From: Candidatus Paceibacter sp.
Lineage (GTDB): Bacteria; Patescibacteriota; Minisyncoccia; Phycocordibacterales; JABAAK01
NCBI GenBank assembly: GCA_014238475.1
Contig: JABAAZ010000004.1
Coordinates: 1 to 9,586, forward strand
Length of the DNA: 9,586 nucleotides
Reading direction: 5' to 3'
In this document: positions 1 through 7,174 of the stretch, piece after piece
Position numbering within the stretch: the stretch's first letter is position 1
Layout of the letters: each line of letters begins with the position of its first letter
Notes under the pieces: generated by a model
The model's database searches: none
What the model was told of the DNA's origin: nothing
The model's input: only the letters and a program-made list of their open reading frames with translations
Translations under genes and position numbers: made by a program

Positions 1-204
1 AAATTCATTAAAATTTACATCTTTAAAATCACTGGGTAAATCTTTTCTTATGATTGGAGTATATCTTTCAAACTTTTTTTCTTGTACAGAAAAATTCTTT
101 GTATCAAAATTATCTTTTGTATTGTTTGATCCAACAAATATTCCCATAAAAAAAGCCCCTGAAATAAGAAAAACTATTAATGTAGAGAGTTTTGTTTTAT
201 GCAT
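1..204 (-). CDS. Membrane-anchored protein, N-terminal part; probable S41 (CtpA-like) peptidase
   Basis: Partial gene: the first 68 codons are visible and the rest lies beyond the left edge. The protein starts MHKTKLSTLIVFLISGAFFM, a short basic head followed by one hydrophobic segment (about residues 6-25), so it is a signal peptide or single-pass anchor with the body outside the membrane. After a charged linker the visible part ends in DVNFNEF. C-terminal processing peptidases of family S41 in Parcubacteria-like genomes commonly have this layout, an N-terminal anchor followed by a 'VDF..FW..W' segment before the PDZ domain; I recognise that resemblance from memory, and the PDZ and catalytic Ser/Lys region are not in view. 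The start at 204 is set by a perfect extended -10 box exactly one promoter-to-start distance upstream. It is divergent from cysS. A different anchored exported protein remains possible. Confidence 0.5.
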   Translation of the reverse strand, partial: MHKTKLSTLIVFLISGAFFMGIFVGSNNTKDNFDTKNFSVQEKKFERYTPIIRKDLPSDFKDVNFNEF

Positions 205-210
205 AAGAAA

Positions 211-219
211 ATTATAGCA
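211..219 (-). promoter_or_regulatory. Extended -10 promoter for the S41-like gene, leaderless
   Basis: Read on the minus strand the bases are TGCTATAAT, a perfect extended -10 (TGn plus TATAAT). Six bases separate the hexamer from the ATG at 204, so the expected +1 falls on the A of the start codon. No good -35 is seen, which extended -10 promoters do not need. It is the mirror image of the cysS promoter, with the two TG motifs sharing the CATG at 218-221. Confidence 0.6.
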
Positions 220-228
220 TGATATACT
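220..228 (+). promoter_or_regulatory. Extended -10 promoter for cysS
   Basis: TGATATACT on the plus strand is an extended -10 (TGn plus TATACT, one mismatch from consensus). It predicts a +1 near 235 and a leader of about 5 bases before the ATG at 240. It sits symmetrically opposite the minus-strand promoter around position 219/220. If correct, it rules out the in-frame ATG at 219, which lies upstream of the transcription start. Confidence 0.5.
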
Positions 229-239
229 TTATTAAAAAT

Positions 240-1634
240 ATGATTAAAAACAATATTACACTATATGATTCATTGTCAAAACAAAAAAAAGTTTTTTTGC
301 CTATATCAAAGAATGTTGTAAAAATATATTCTTGTGGACCGACTTTGTATAGGAGAGCGCACATCGGAAATCTCAGAGGGTATGTTTTTGCTGACACACT
401 AAACAGACTTTTTAGAGAAGCGGGATTTAAGGTGAAGCATGTCATTAATTTAACAGATGTTGGACACTTGTTTGGTGATGGTGACACCGGTGAAGATAAA
501 ATAGAAAAAGAAGCAAAAGACACAAATCAAAATATAGAATCATTAATTATCAATCTGATAAAAGTCTTTAATTCAGATTTAGAGCACTTGAATATATCTC
601 TAAAAAGATACAATTTCACACGAGCAACATCGTATATAAAAGAACAAGTGTCTTTAATCGAGAGACTTGAAAAAAAAGGTTTTGCCTACAAGATAAGTGA
701 TGGTATGTATTTTAATGTTCAAAAATTTAAAAGTTATGGAGGACTTGCTGGTGTAAGTAAATCAATCCAACAAGAAGGAAAAAGAGTTGAGATAAACAAA
801 GAAAAAAAAGGCCCATATGATTTTGCACTATGGAAATTTTCAAAAAAAACAGAAAACAGGTTACAAGAGTGGAGTTCTCCCTGGGGTGTTGGTTTTCCCG
901 GATGGCACACAGAATGTTGTGCAATGGCCTCTTCTGTTTTAGGAAAGAGTATAGATTTACATACTGGAGGAATAGACTTGGCTCCTACTCATCATAACAA
1001 CGAAATAGCACAACAAGAATCAGACACAGGGCAAGTATTTGTAAACACTTGGATGCACACAGAGTTTGTAGCTTTGAAAGGAGCAAAGTTATCAAAATCA
1101 GATGGAAATATAATAAATATCGACAATCTTATAGAAAACAAAATTGATCCTGTCGCACTTCGATATTTATTTTTAACAATACATTATAAAACACCAATAA
1201 ATTATACAGATGAATCTATAAAAGCAGCAAATCTGTCTATAAAAGAATTAAAAAATTACTGTTTTTATAAAAGTAGTTTATTCTTTGTTAAAAAAGACAA
1301 GCAAGTTATTGAGCAAATTAAAAAAGCAGTGTCACATGATATATCTACACCAAAAGCTATAGCACTATTATGGGAATTTTTAAAAGATGATTCTATCAAA
1401 AGATCAACAAAAACAAAAACTATTTTAGAAATAGATAAAATATTTGGACTTGGTTTAAAAAAGAAGAAAATAAAAATACCAAATGATGTTTTTATTCTGT
1501 TCAAAGAAAGGCAAAAAGCAAGAGAAAATCAAGATTGGAAAAAATCAGATATTTTAAGAGAAAAAATTAAAGTGAAAAAATTTAATGTAGTAGACACATC
1601 ATCTGGCACAGATTTATTTCCAATAATAGACTAA
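240..1634 (+). CDS. cysS: Cysteinyl-tRNA synthetase
   Basis: Charges tRNA-Cys with cysteine in the cytoplasm; class I synthetase, 464 residues from this start (E. coli enzyme 461). Seen in order: the first zinc ligand Cys32 in SCGPT, the HIGH-type motif HIGN at 41-44, the block GDTGEDK typical of CysRS, the second zinc cysteine in GWHTEC (Cys226), the zinc His/Glu pair in HHNNE (251 and 255), and the KMSKS motif as KLSKS at 283-287. The C-terminal helical domain is present and ends with the usual 'AR..DW..SD.LR' and DTSSGT segments. An in-frame ATG at 219 would add seven residues (MIYFIKN), but it lies upstream of the predicted transcription start and gives an unusual N-terminus, so I choose 240. 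No Shine-Dalgarno. The gene is divergent from the S41-like gene and its stop overlaps the dnaB stop tail to tail. Confidence 0.97.
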   Translation: MIKNNITLYDSLSKQKKVFLPISKNVVKIYSCGPTLYRRAHIGNLRGYVFADTLNRLFREAGFKVKHVINLTDVGHLFGDGDTGEDKIEKEAKDTNQNIESLIINLIKVFNSDLEHLNISLKRYNFTRATSYIKEQVSLIERLEKKGFAYKISDGMYFNVQKFKSYGGLAGVSKSIQQEGKRVEINKEKKGPYDFALWKFSKKTENRLQEWSSPWGVGFPGWHTECCAMASSVLGKSIDLHTGGIDLAPTHHNNEIAQQESDTGQVFVNTWMHTEFVALKGAKLSKSDGNIINIDNLIENKIDPVALRYLFLTIHYKTPINYTDESIKAANLSIKELKNYCFYKSSLFFVKKDKQVIEQIKKAVSHDISTPKAIALLWEFLKDDSIKRSTKTKTILEIDKIFGLGLKKKKIKIPNDVFILFKERQKARENQDWKKSDILREKIKVKKFNVVDTSSGTDLFPIID

Positions 1635-3028
1635 TCTGCACTATCACCTTCTGTTGCTGGAATGTAGCTTTGATTTTCTTGGTTTGCTTGATATCTCCTT
1701 TCTATTTCTGTAAAAATTAATTTTTGTTTATTAAAATTTAGTCTTATGATTCCAGTTGGTCCGTTTCTGTGTTTTGCTATTAAAATTTGTTTTTCCTCTA
1801 TATTACTCCCAGATACTGCATCTTTTGCATCTTGATGTATAAACATAACAACATCGGCGTCCTGTTCTATTGAACCTGAATCTCTTAAGTCTGATAATTT
1901 TGGAGCACCACCTCTTTTTTCTATATCACGAGATAGCTGAGATAGTGCAATAACTGGTATTTTTAACTCTCTTGCTATTTGTTTTAATGATCTGGAAATC
2001 TCTGTTACCCTGTTAACCATAGAATCTGAGCGAATAGTATCGTGTGGTGTAATTAACTGCAAGTAATCAACTATTAATATTTCTATATTATTTTCTCTTT
2101 TCATTTTTCTTGCTGTTGATCTGATAGCAACTATTGAGTTGTTTGCCCTGTCATCTATAAAAATAGGTGCTCGAGAAAGCCTGTCTGCTGCCTCACTTAA
2201 ATTATCTTGTTTTTCATGAGCACTCAGCTTTCCGGTTCTTAATTTCCAAGCATCAACACCAGACTCTGCTGCCATTAATTTTTCTGCAAGCTGATCACTA
2301 CTCATTTCAAGTGAAAACAATCCAATAGAAATATTATTTTTTACAGAGGTCTTTCTCGCTATATCAAGTGCAAAAGTTGTCTTTCCCATACTCGGTCTTG
2401 CCGCTATAATTATTAAATCAGAAGGTTGAAAACCAGATAATTTGTCATCAAGGGATACAAAACCAGAACTGAACCCACGAATATATTTATCATGTGAATC
2501 TGTATTTACAAATCTTTCAAAAGCGGGTTCTATTAAGCTCGCAATCGTGTTGTATTTCTTTTGTGTCTCATCACCATTGGTGATTTTAAAGACAGTTTGT
2601 TCCACATCATCTCTAATGCCATCTATATCTTTTTTACCTTCTTCTGCTATTTTTATAATTGATCCACCTGCTTTTATTAATTCTCTTCTGGTGTATGTGC
2701 TTATAATGTTTTTTGCATATGCATCTATGTGCAACGATGAAGGCACTGAATTTATTATTTCAGATAAATATTCTCTGCCACCAATCAAATCAAGTTCTTT
2801 ATGTTCTTCTAAATCTTTTGTGATAGTCACCAAATCAATCGGTAGAGATTGTTTTGCTAGCCTGCTCATAGATTCAAAAATAATTTGATGTTTTGGAACA
2901 TAAAACATTTCTTTTTTTATTGAAGAACTTACATTGTCCCATGCGTCTGTATCAATAAAAATTGATCCGAGTAATGCTACTTCAGATTCGGAATGTTGAG
3001 GAAGTCTAAATGGGTCTGTGTTTGTCAT
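1631..3028 (-). CDS. dnaB: Replicative DNA helicase DnaB
   Basis: Hexameric helicase that unwinds DNA at the replication fork, 465 residues, normal family length. The N-terminal DnaB domain (about 10-110) opens with the typical LPQHSESEVALLGSIF. The RecA-like C-terminal domain contains Walker A ARPSMGKTT (Lys216), the putative catalytic glutamate in FSLEMS (Glu241), Walker B ILIVDYLQL (Asp321), the motif ALSQLSR (Gln364), LRDSGSIEQDAD (381-392) and the arginine-finger segment KHRNGPTG (419-426). No intein interrupts the Walker A or other motifs, a common site for inteins in dnaB. Start chosen because MTNTDPFRLPQ gives the usual N-terminus and a TATAAT lies 8 bases upstream; no Shine-Dalgarno. 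The stop (TAG) overlaps the cysS stop by a few bases. The gene has its own promoter and is not obviously cotranscribed with rplU, 132 bp upstream. Confidence 0.98.
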   Translation of the reverse strand: MTNTDPFRLPQHSESEVALLGSIFIDTDAWDNVSSSIKKEMFYVPKHQIIFESMSRLAKQSLPIDLVTITKDLEEHKELDLIGGREYLSEIINSVPSSLHIDAYAKNIISTYTRRELIKAGGSIIKIAEEGKKDIDGIRDDVEQTVFKITNGDETQKKYNTIASLIEPAFERFVNTDSHDKYIRGFSSGFVSLDDKLSGFQPSDLIIIAARPSMGKTTFALDIARKTSVKNNISIGLFSLEMSSDQLAEKLMAAESGVDAWKLRTGKLSAHEKQDNLSEAADRLSRAPIFIDDRANNSIVAIRSTARKMKRENNIEILIVDYLQLITPHDTIRSDSMVNRVTEISRSLKQIARELKIPVIALSQLSRDIEKRGGAPKLSDLRDSGSIEQDADVVMFIHQDAKDAVSGSNIEEKQILIAKHRNGPTGIIRLNFNKQKLIFTEIERRYQANQENQSYIPATEGDSAD

Positions 3029-3036
3029 ATATAAAT

Positions 3037-3042
3037 ATTATA
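3037..3042 (-). promoter_or_regulatory. -10 box for dnaB, nearly leaderless
   Basis: A perfect TATAAT on the minus strand, with 8 bases between it and the dnaB ATG, giving a predicted leader of about 2 bases. A possible -35 (TTGTAC at 3058-3063) is at only 15 bases spacing, so it is weak. The surrounding run is TATATA-rich, so the exact register is uncertain. Confidence 0.45.
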
Positions 3043-3160
3043 TATGTTTATGTTTTTGTACAAGCTCTAAAATTTATTGAATATTAAGATATCCTGTGTA
3101 TGAGTAGTTTAAAAACTGGTTTATAGTTTGGTGAAAAAAAATAAAAATATCAGTATTTAG

Positions 3161-3493
3161 CTACTTGACATTTTCTATTAAAACTTTGCAGTAAGGTTGC
3201 TTGTGTCCTTGTTTTGTGCTCCTGTTTGTTTTATTTTTGAATTTTATAATAGTTATTTTTTTTAGTCTTCCACATTCCTTTACAACACCGGTGGCAGTTC
3301 TTTTTTCTAAATAAGGTTTTCCTATCTCTAATTTTTCACCATCTTCTACTAAAAGCACTTTATCAAAAACAATTTTATCTCCAGCAGACCACTCCCCACT
3401 ATCTTTTTTTGATAAGTTTTCTATTTTGATTACACCACCTATTTGAGTTCTATATTGTTTGCCTCCACTTTCTATTGTTATTGTTTTTTCCAT
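3161..3493 (-). CDS. rplU: 50S ribosomal protein L21 (bL21)
   Basis: A 110-residue structural protein of the large ribosomal subunit that binds 23S rRNA. Family marks: the N-terminal GGKQYR (10-15), GDKIVFDKVLLVEDG in the central barrel (38-52, with the Asp-Lys-Val-Leu-Leu signature), IGKPYLE, and the rRNA-binding tail KQGHKQPYCKV (94-104). Length is within the usual 100-110. The segment just before the tail (KNKTNRSTKQGH) has fewer arginines than the common 'KRRKNYRRKQGH', which is a mild variation. In most bacteria rplU is followed by rpmA (bL27) and often obg; here dnaB follows instead and neither is in the window. The only ATG fits, with a well-formed promoter 8 bases upstream and no Shine-Dalgarno. 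Confidence 0.95.
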   Translation of the reverse strand: MEKTITIESGGKQYRTQIGGVIKIENLSKKDSGEWSAGDKIVFDKVLLVEDGEKLEIGKPYLEKRTATGVVKECGRLKKITIIKFKNKTNRSTKQGHKQPYCKVLIENVK

Positions 3494-3501
3494 ATTGTTT
3501 T

Positions 3502-3530
3502 ATTTTAACTAAATATTAAAAAATTTGCAA
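3502..3530 (-). promoter_or_regulatory. -35/-10 promoter for rplU, nearly leaderless
   Basis: The best two-part promoter in the window: on the minus strand, TTGCAA (3525-3530) as -35 and TAAAAT (3502-3507) as -10 with the ideal 17-base spacing. Eight bases separate the -10 from the rplU ATG, so the leader should be about 2 bases. The -35 sits just past the rmuC stop codon (3532-3534). Confidence 0.6.
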
Positions 3531-3531
3531 A

Positions 3532-4452
3532 TTATATTTTTTCTATATTTTTATCTATTTGAGAATATGTATGATTGCACTCGTCAAAATTAGCAACTGC
3601 ATGTTGTAGGTTTTTCCCTAACTTTACCATTAAAATATTGTATTTACATAAATCAACTTTTAATTTTTTAGCATTCTTCTGTATTTCTTCTGCCCTTTTC
3701 TCTATGTTTAGCGAACGCAGTCCGTGCATTATTGTTTGTACATAGGCATAAAAAGTTGTAGGCGAAACCACAACAACTTTCTTTTTAAATGCGTATTCAA
3801 TCAAATCGTCGATACCAACTGTACTTGTAAATAAATCGTAATAAAGTGTTTCAGATGGTATATACATTAAAACAAAATCTGTTGTTTTGTTTTGCGGTTG
3901 TATATATTTTGCTGTTTCATCAATTCTTTTTTTTAAATCCATTTTTAAATTTTTCTTGCAAGTTTCTTTTTCTTCTAGTGTCTCTGCTTTTATCATTTTC
4001 TTATAATTTTCCAAAGAAAACTTTGCGTCAATAGGAATAACAAGATCGTCTTCTACACATATCACTGCATCCACAGTACCACTGTCCAAACTATACTGTG
4101 TTTTGTATTGTTTTGGAGAAAAGACATCGGACAGTGTTTTTTCTAAAAAAAACTCTCCAAGGTTTCCGCGGTGTTTTGGATTTTGTAATATATTTTGTAA
4201 ACTATCTATATTTTTCACATATGACTCTATGCTTTCTTTTATAGAATCTTTTGTGTTTTTACCTTCGTTTTTAAGATTTTCTATACCTCTAAGAACTTCA
4301 TTTACAGTTTCCCTAGATATTTTAAGCTGTGCGTCTATGTTTTCTTTTGTCTTAATCAGTGATGAATTATTATTTTTTGTTATTTTGCTTATTAAAAACA
4401 ATATTATTAAAAGCAAAAAAACTCCAGTAATAGATAAAATCAACATAATCAT
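3532..4452 (-). CDS. rmuC: RmuC family DNA recombination protein
   Basis: RmuC proteins limit rearrangements such as inverted-repeat recombination and carry a PD-(D/E)XK-like nuclease fold; the exact reaction is not settled. From this start, 306 residues: an N-terminal membrane anchor (about 1-22), a short polar coiled region (about 25-90), then the RmuC core with GNLGEFFLE (96-104, family form 'GNWGE..LE'), GTVDAV (Asp128) and PIDAKF (Asp142, Lys144; family form 'IDSK'), and the SPTTFYAYVQTI segment. E. coli RmuC is about 475 residues; most of the difference is the coiled-coil arm, which is short here. An ATG at 4467 would add MYNNH and overlap the ATPase gene, but it lies upstream of the likely transcription start, so 4452 is preferred. 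The stop is followed directly by the rplU promoter. Confidence 0.9.
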   Translation of the reverse strand: MIMLILSITGVFLLLIILFLISKITKNNNSSLIKTKENIDAQLKISRETVNEVLRGIENLKNEGKNTKDSIKESIESYVKNIDSLQNILQNPKHRGNLGEFFLEKTLSDVFSPKQYKTQYSLDSGTVDAVICVEDDLVIPIDAKFSLENYKKMIKAETLEEKETCKKNLKMDLKKRIDETAKYIQPQNKTTDFVLMYIPSETLYYDLFTSTVGIDDLIEYAFKKKVVVVSPTTFYAYVQTIMHGLRSLNIEKRAEEIQKNAKKLKVDLCKYNILMVKLGKNLQHAVANFDECNHTYSQIDKNIEKI

Positions 4453-4458
4453 ATGGTT

Positions 4459-4464
4459 ATTATA
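4459..4464 (-). promoter_or_regulatory. -10 box for rmuC embedded in the ATPase stop codon, leaderless
   Basis: Minus-strand TATAAT covers the last Val codon and the TAA stop of the ATPase gene. Six bases separate it from the ATG at 4452, so +1 is predicted on the A of that ATG, the same geometry as for the S41-like gene. No clear -35. It decides the rmuC start between 4467 and 4452. Confidence 0.45.
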
Positions 4465-7150
4465 CATCTATTTGTTTTGCTTCTTTATATAAAAATACTT
4501 TTTTCACACCTTCTATTAACAATAAATGCAATATAGCTAATACCGGCAACATTCCAACAAACCAAAGAGGAAAAGTTGTCATCTGAAGAAATGTTCGGAC
4601 TGGAACATAAAAAAGTGCCAAGCATAAGAATCCCAAACTTATACATATTGCAATAATTAATTCTTTGTTATCAAAAATATTTTTAAATTTTATTGGACCA
4701 TATAGGTTTTTTAAAGAGAACGCAAAAAAGATTGAATCAAGTGACAGTGCTGTAAAAATTATAGTTCTTATCTCTGCTTCTGATGCATTTGTAAATAAAT
4801 TTAAAAACACTAATATAGCAAATAAAAACAAACCAGAGGAAACAGCAAGTATTAAAATAGATTTGGAAACATTTTTTGAAACTATTGAACTATATACAGA
4901 TGATTTTGGATTACCAGAAGAAGATGACTCCTTACTCTTTTCAAAAGCAAATCCAAACCCTACAAAAGCCTCTTCTATTATATTTGCCCACAATATTTGA
5001 GCTGGAATAAGGGGTAGAGCAAAGCCAGCTATAATGGCACCAGTTATTACTATTGCTTCGCTGAACGCAGTGGAGAGTAAATAAATAATAATTTTTTTCA
5101 AGTTTATTATAATTCTTCTACCTTCCAATACTGCTGCATTTATTGTGTCAAAGCTATTTTCTAAAAGAATTATATCAGAACTTTCTTTTGATACTTCAGT
5201 GGCATCTGATAAAGACAATCCCACAGATGCTTGTTCTAATGCTGTAGCATCATTAACACCATCTCCGGTCATAGCAACAATTTCACCGTGATTCTGCAAT
5301 ATTCTGATTAATCTTAACTTTTGATTTGGTAACATTTTTGCAAAAACCGGTGTGTACATTGCAGCGCTATATATTTCATCTGTAGACATTTTTGAGAATT
5401 CATTTCCATCTATCACCCTGTGAGAATCTTTATCTATTATTCCAATTTTTCTACCTATATATCCTGCTGTTTCTTTGTTGTCACCGGTGACAAGTGAAAA
5501 TCTTATATTCGATTTTCTTATTTTTGAGATAGATTCCTTAATGTTTGATCGAATAGAATCCTCAAAACTCATTACTGCTAAAAATGTAATATCTTTTGAT
5601 ATTTTTGTTACAGATTCTTCTTTCTCCTTTGGGTCAAATTTATCTTGCTTTACAACAGCGCTTGCAACAGCAACAACACGAGCACCATTTCTAGTTTCTA
5701 ATGCAATTTTTTCTTTTATTTCTTTAATCTTTTCTTGTGTTAATTTTTCTGTTGAAGATGATGTTGCTTTGGAGTTACACATAGATATCACTGTATCTGG
5801 ATCTCCAACTATATACATCTTTTTTTCATCAGACTCATCATCATGAATAATACCCGCAGAAAATTTTCTTTTAGAAGAAAAAGGTATAAAATCAGTTTTC
5901 ATTAATTCATTATCACAATACACATTTACATCTATCTTTGCATCGATGATTGCTTGTGCAATAGCGTGTTCTATAGGTTCTCCAAACATTCTGTTTCCCA
6001 AACCACCTTTTGCGCAAATCATTTTTGAAGATGTACCCATTAAAAGAGCAAACAATATGTTTTTCATGTGAGGATTATTAAAATCTTTTTTTGTATAAAC
6101 CTCTTTTTCATTAAACAATTTAGAAAAAGACATTTCACCTTTTGTTACTGTTCCTGTCTTATCAGATAATATCCATGTTGTTGTGCCAAGGGTTTCTGCG
6201 GCAAATAGATTTCTGACTAGACCACCTTTTTTAAAAACATTTTGCATACCGAGTGCCAAAACTAATGTGATTGCTGCTGGTAATCCAGAAGGTATCGCAC
6301 CAACTGCAATAGCTGTAGAGGTTAACAAAAGATCATATAATTCATATTTATTTTCTAATATTCCAAAAATAAAGATGATAACCAGGTTTACAACAATTAG
6401 TGAAATAACTAGTTTTAGAACTCTTTTTATATCTTTGGTAAGTGGTGCTACTCCGACAATAGACGAAAGTTTTTTTGAAATCATACCTATCTGTGTGGAT
6501 TCACCTGTTTCTACAACACACCCAAACCCTTCACCTCTTACGACACTTGTTCCACTCCAGATCATATTTACTTGCTCTGACACACTTTTTTCTCCAGACA
6601 AAGTTATTTGATGTTTCGAAACAGGTAACCATTCACCTGTTAAAGTTGATTCATTTACTTTTATATCATCTTCAGAGATCAATCTTAAGTCTGCTAACAC
6701 AAGCAGACCTTCTCTCAAAAAGATAATATCTCCTGGAACTATATATTGTGATTCTATTGGTTCAAGTTTTCCGTCTCTGTATACTATTGCTTTATGTTTT
6801 CTTATTTTGTTTATTTTTTCAAAAGCTTTAGAAGACCTTTCTTCTTGTGTAGTTCCTATAACGATGTTTATAAAAAATACAACGAAAATCAAACCTGCAT
6901 CAATCCTCTCTCCAAGAATTAACAATACTATGCTTGCAAAAAAAAGCATATAGGAAATAGGACTCTTTAGCTGGTTTAAGATAATTGTAAACAGAGTAAT
7001 TCCCTTTTGTTTTTTAACTATGTTTTTACCATATTTTTTTAGTCTTTTTTTAGCCTCTGCTGAAGACAAACCTTTTTTTGTTGTATTAAGTTGATTACAA
7101 AGATCATTGAGGTTATCCATTGACCATTCTCTTTTGTTGCTTTTATTCAT
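4460..7150 (-). CDS. P-type cation-transporting ATPase with divergent motif residues
   Basis: An 896-residue membrane pump that couples ATP hydrolysis, via a phospho-aspartate, to cation transport. Domains in order: N-terminal cation-ATPase domain (about 5-75), helices M1-M2 (about 53-100), actuator domain with TGEW (171-174, normally TGES), M3-M4 with PSGLP (287-291, normally PEGLP), phosphorylation site SDKTGT (Asp330), nucleotide domain with FSSKRK (424-429) and VGDPD where KGAPE is expected (448-452), then TGDN (555-558), TGDGVND (628-634) and M5-M10 (about 688-885). The six C-terminal helices place it with the P2/P3-like pumps, not heavy-metal P1B. Compared with SERCA, the M5 glutamate (Glu698) and the M6 asparagine (Asn723) are kept, while the M4 glutamate is Ser288 and the M6 Asp is Glu727. 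The ion is therefore not predictable; Ca2+, Mg2+, Na+, K+ or H+ remain open. Divergent from yqeY across 24 bp. Confidence 0.93.
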   Translation of the reverse strand: MNKSNKREWSMDNLNDLCNQLNTTKKGLSSAEAKKRLKKYGKNIVKKQKGITLFTIILNQLKSPISYMLFFASIVLLILGERIDAGLIFVVFFINIVIGTTQEERSSKAFEKINKIRKHKAIVYRDGKLEPIESQYIVPGDIIFLREGLLVLADLRLISEDDIKVNESTLTGEWLPVSKHQITLSGEKSVSEQVNMIWSGTSVVRGEGFGCVVETGESTQIGMISKKLSSIVGVAPLTKDIKRVLKLVISLIVVNLVIIFIFGILENKYELYDLLLTSTAIAVGAIPSGLPAAITLVLALGMQNVFKKGGLVRNLFAAETLGTTTWILSDKTGTVTKGEMSFSKLFNEKEVYTKKDFNNPHMKNILFALLMGTSSKMICAKGGLGNRMFGEPIEHAIAQAIIDAKIDVNVYCDNELMKTDFIPFSSKRKFSAGIIHDDESDEKKMYIVGDPDTVISMCNSKATSSSTEKLTQEKIKEIKEKIALETRNGARVVAVASAVVKQDKFDPKEKEESVTKISKDITFLAVMSFEDSIRSNIKESISKIRKSNIRFSLVTGDNKETAGYIGRKIGIIDKDSHRVIDGNEFSKMSTDEIYSAAMYTPVFAKMLPNQKLRLIRILQNHGEIVAMTGDGVNDATALEQASVGLSLSDATEVSKESSDIILLENSFDTINAAVLEGRRIIINLKKIIIYLLSTAFSEAIVITGAIIAGFALPLIPAQILWANIIEEAFVGFGFAFEKSKESSSSGNPKSSVYSSIVSKNVSKSILILAVSSGLFLFAILVFLNLFTNASEAEIRTIIFTALSLDSIFFAFSLKNLYGPIKFKNIFDNKELIIAICISLGFLCLALFYVPVRTFLQMTTFPLWFVGMLPVLAILHLLLIEGVKKVFLYKEAKQIDV

Positions 7151-7160
7151 AAGATATTTG

Positions 7161-7169
7161 TATTATAGT
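7161..7169 (+). promoter_or_regulatory. -10 box for the yqeY gene, leaderless
   Basis: TATTATAGT on the plus strand offers two overlapping hexamers: TATTAT (7161-7166) or TATAGT (7164-7169). They end 8 and 5 bases before the ATG at 7175, so the leader is about 2 bases or none. A weak -35 candidate TTGCTT (7137-7142) is 18 bases from the first hexamer. The element shares its base pairs with the oppositely directed -10 of the ATPase gene. Confidence 0.45.
7162..7167 (-). promoter_or_regulatory. -10 box for the P-type ATPase gene
   Basis: A perfect TATAAT on the minus strand; 11 bases lie between it and the ATG at 7150, giving a predicted leader of about 5 bases. No convincing -35. The upstream promoter region lies within the yqeY coding sequence because the divergent gap is only 24 bp. 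Confidence 0.45.
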
Positions 7170-7174
7170 ACAAT

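Noticed and set aside
219..239. Upstream in-frame ATG for cysS at 219
   Set aside because: It lies upstream of the likely +1 and overlaps the minus-strand promoter; the added MIYFIKN does not resemble CysRS N-termini, whereas homology-like sequence begins just after the Met at 240.
2442..2888. Open frame of 148 codons on the plus strand inside dnaB
   Set aside because: It is antisense to a clearly conserved part of dnaB, resembles no family and has no start signal of its own.
3060..3160. Possible rplU terminator between rplU and dnaB
   Set aside because: The only inverted repeat (AAACT paired with AGTTT) is 5 bp of mostly A-T with no proper T-run after it; T-rich stretches occur without a stem.
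3525..3560. rmuC, rplU and the ATPase as one operon
   Set aside because: Spacing is short and all are on one strand, but each has its own -10 box close to its start, and the functions are unrelated; readthrough cannot be excluded.
6183..6726. Two plus-strand open frames opposite the ATPase gene
   Set aside because: Both mirror conserved ATPase coding sequence; low-complexity products rich in Leu, Thr and Ser, with no supporting promoter.
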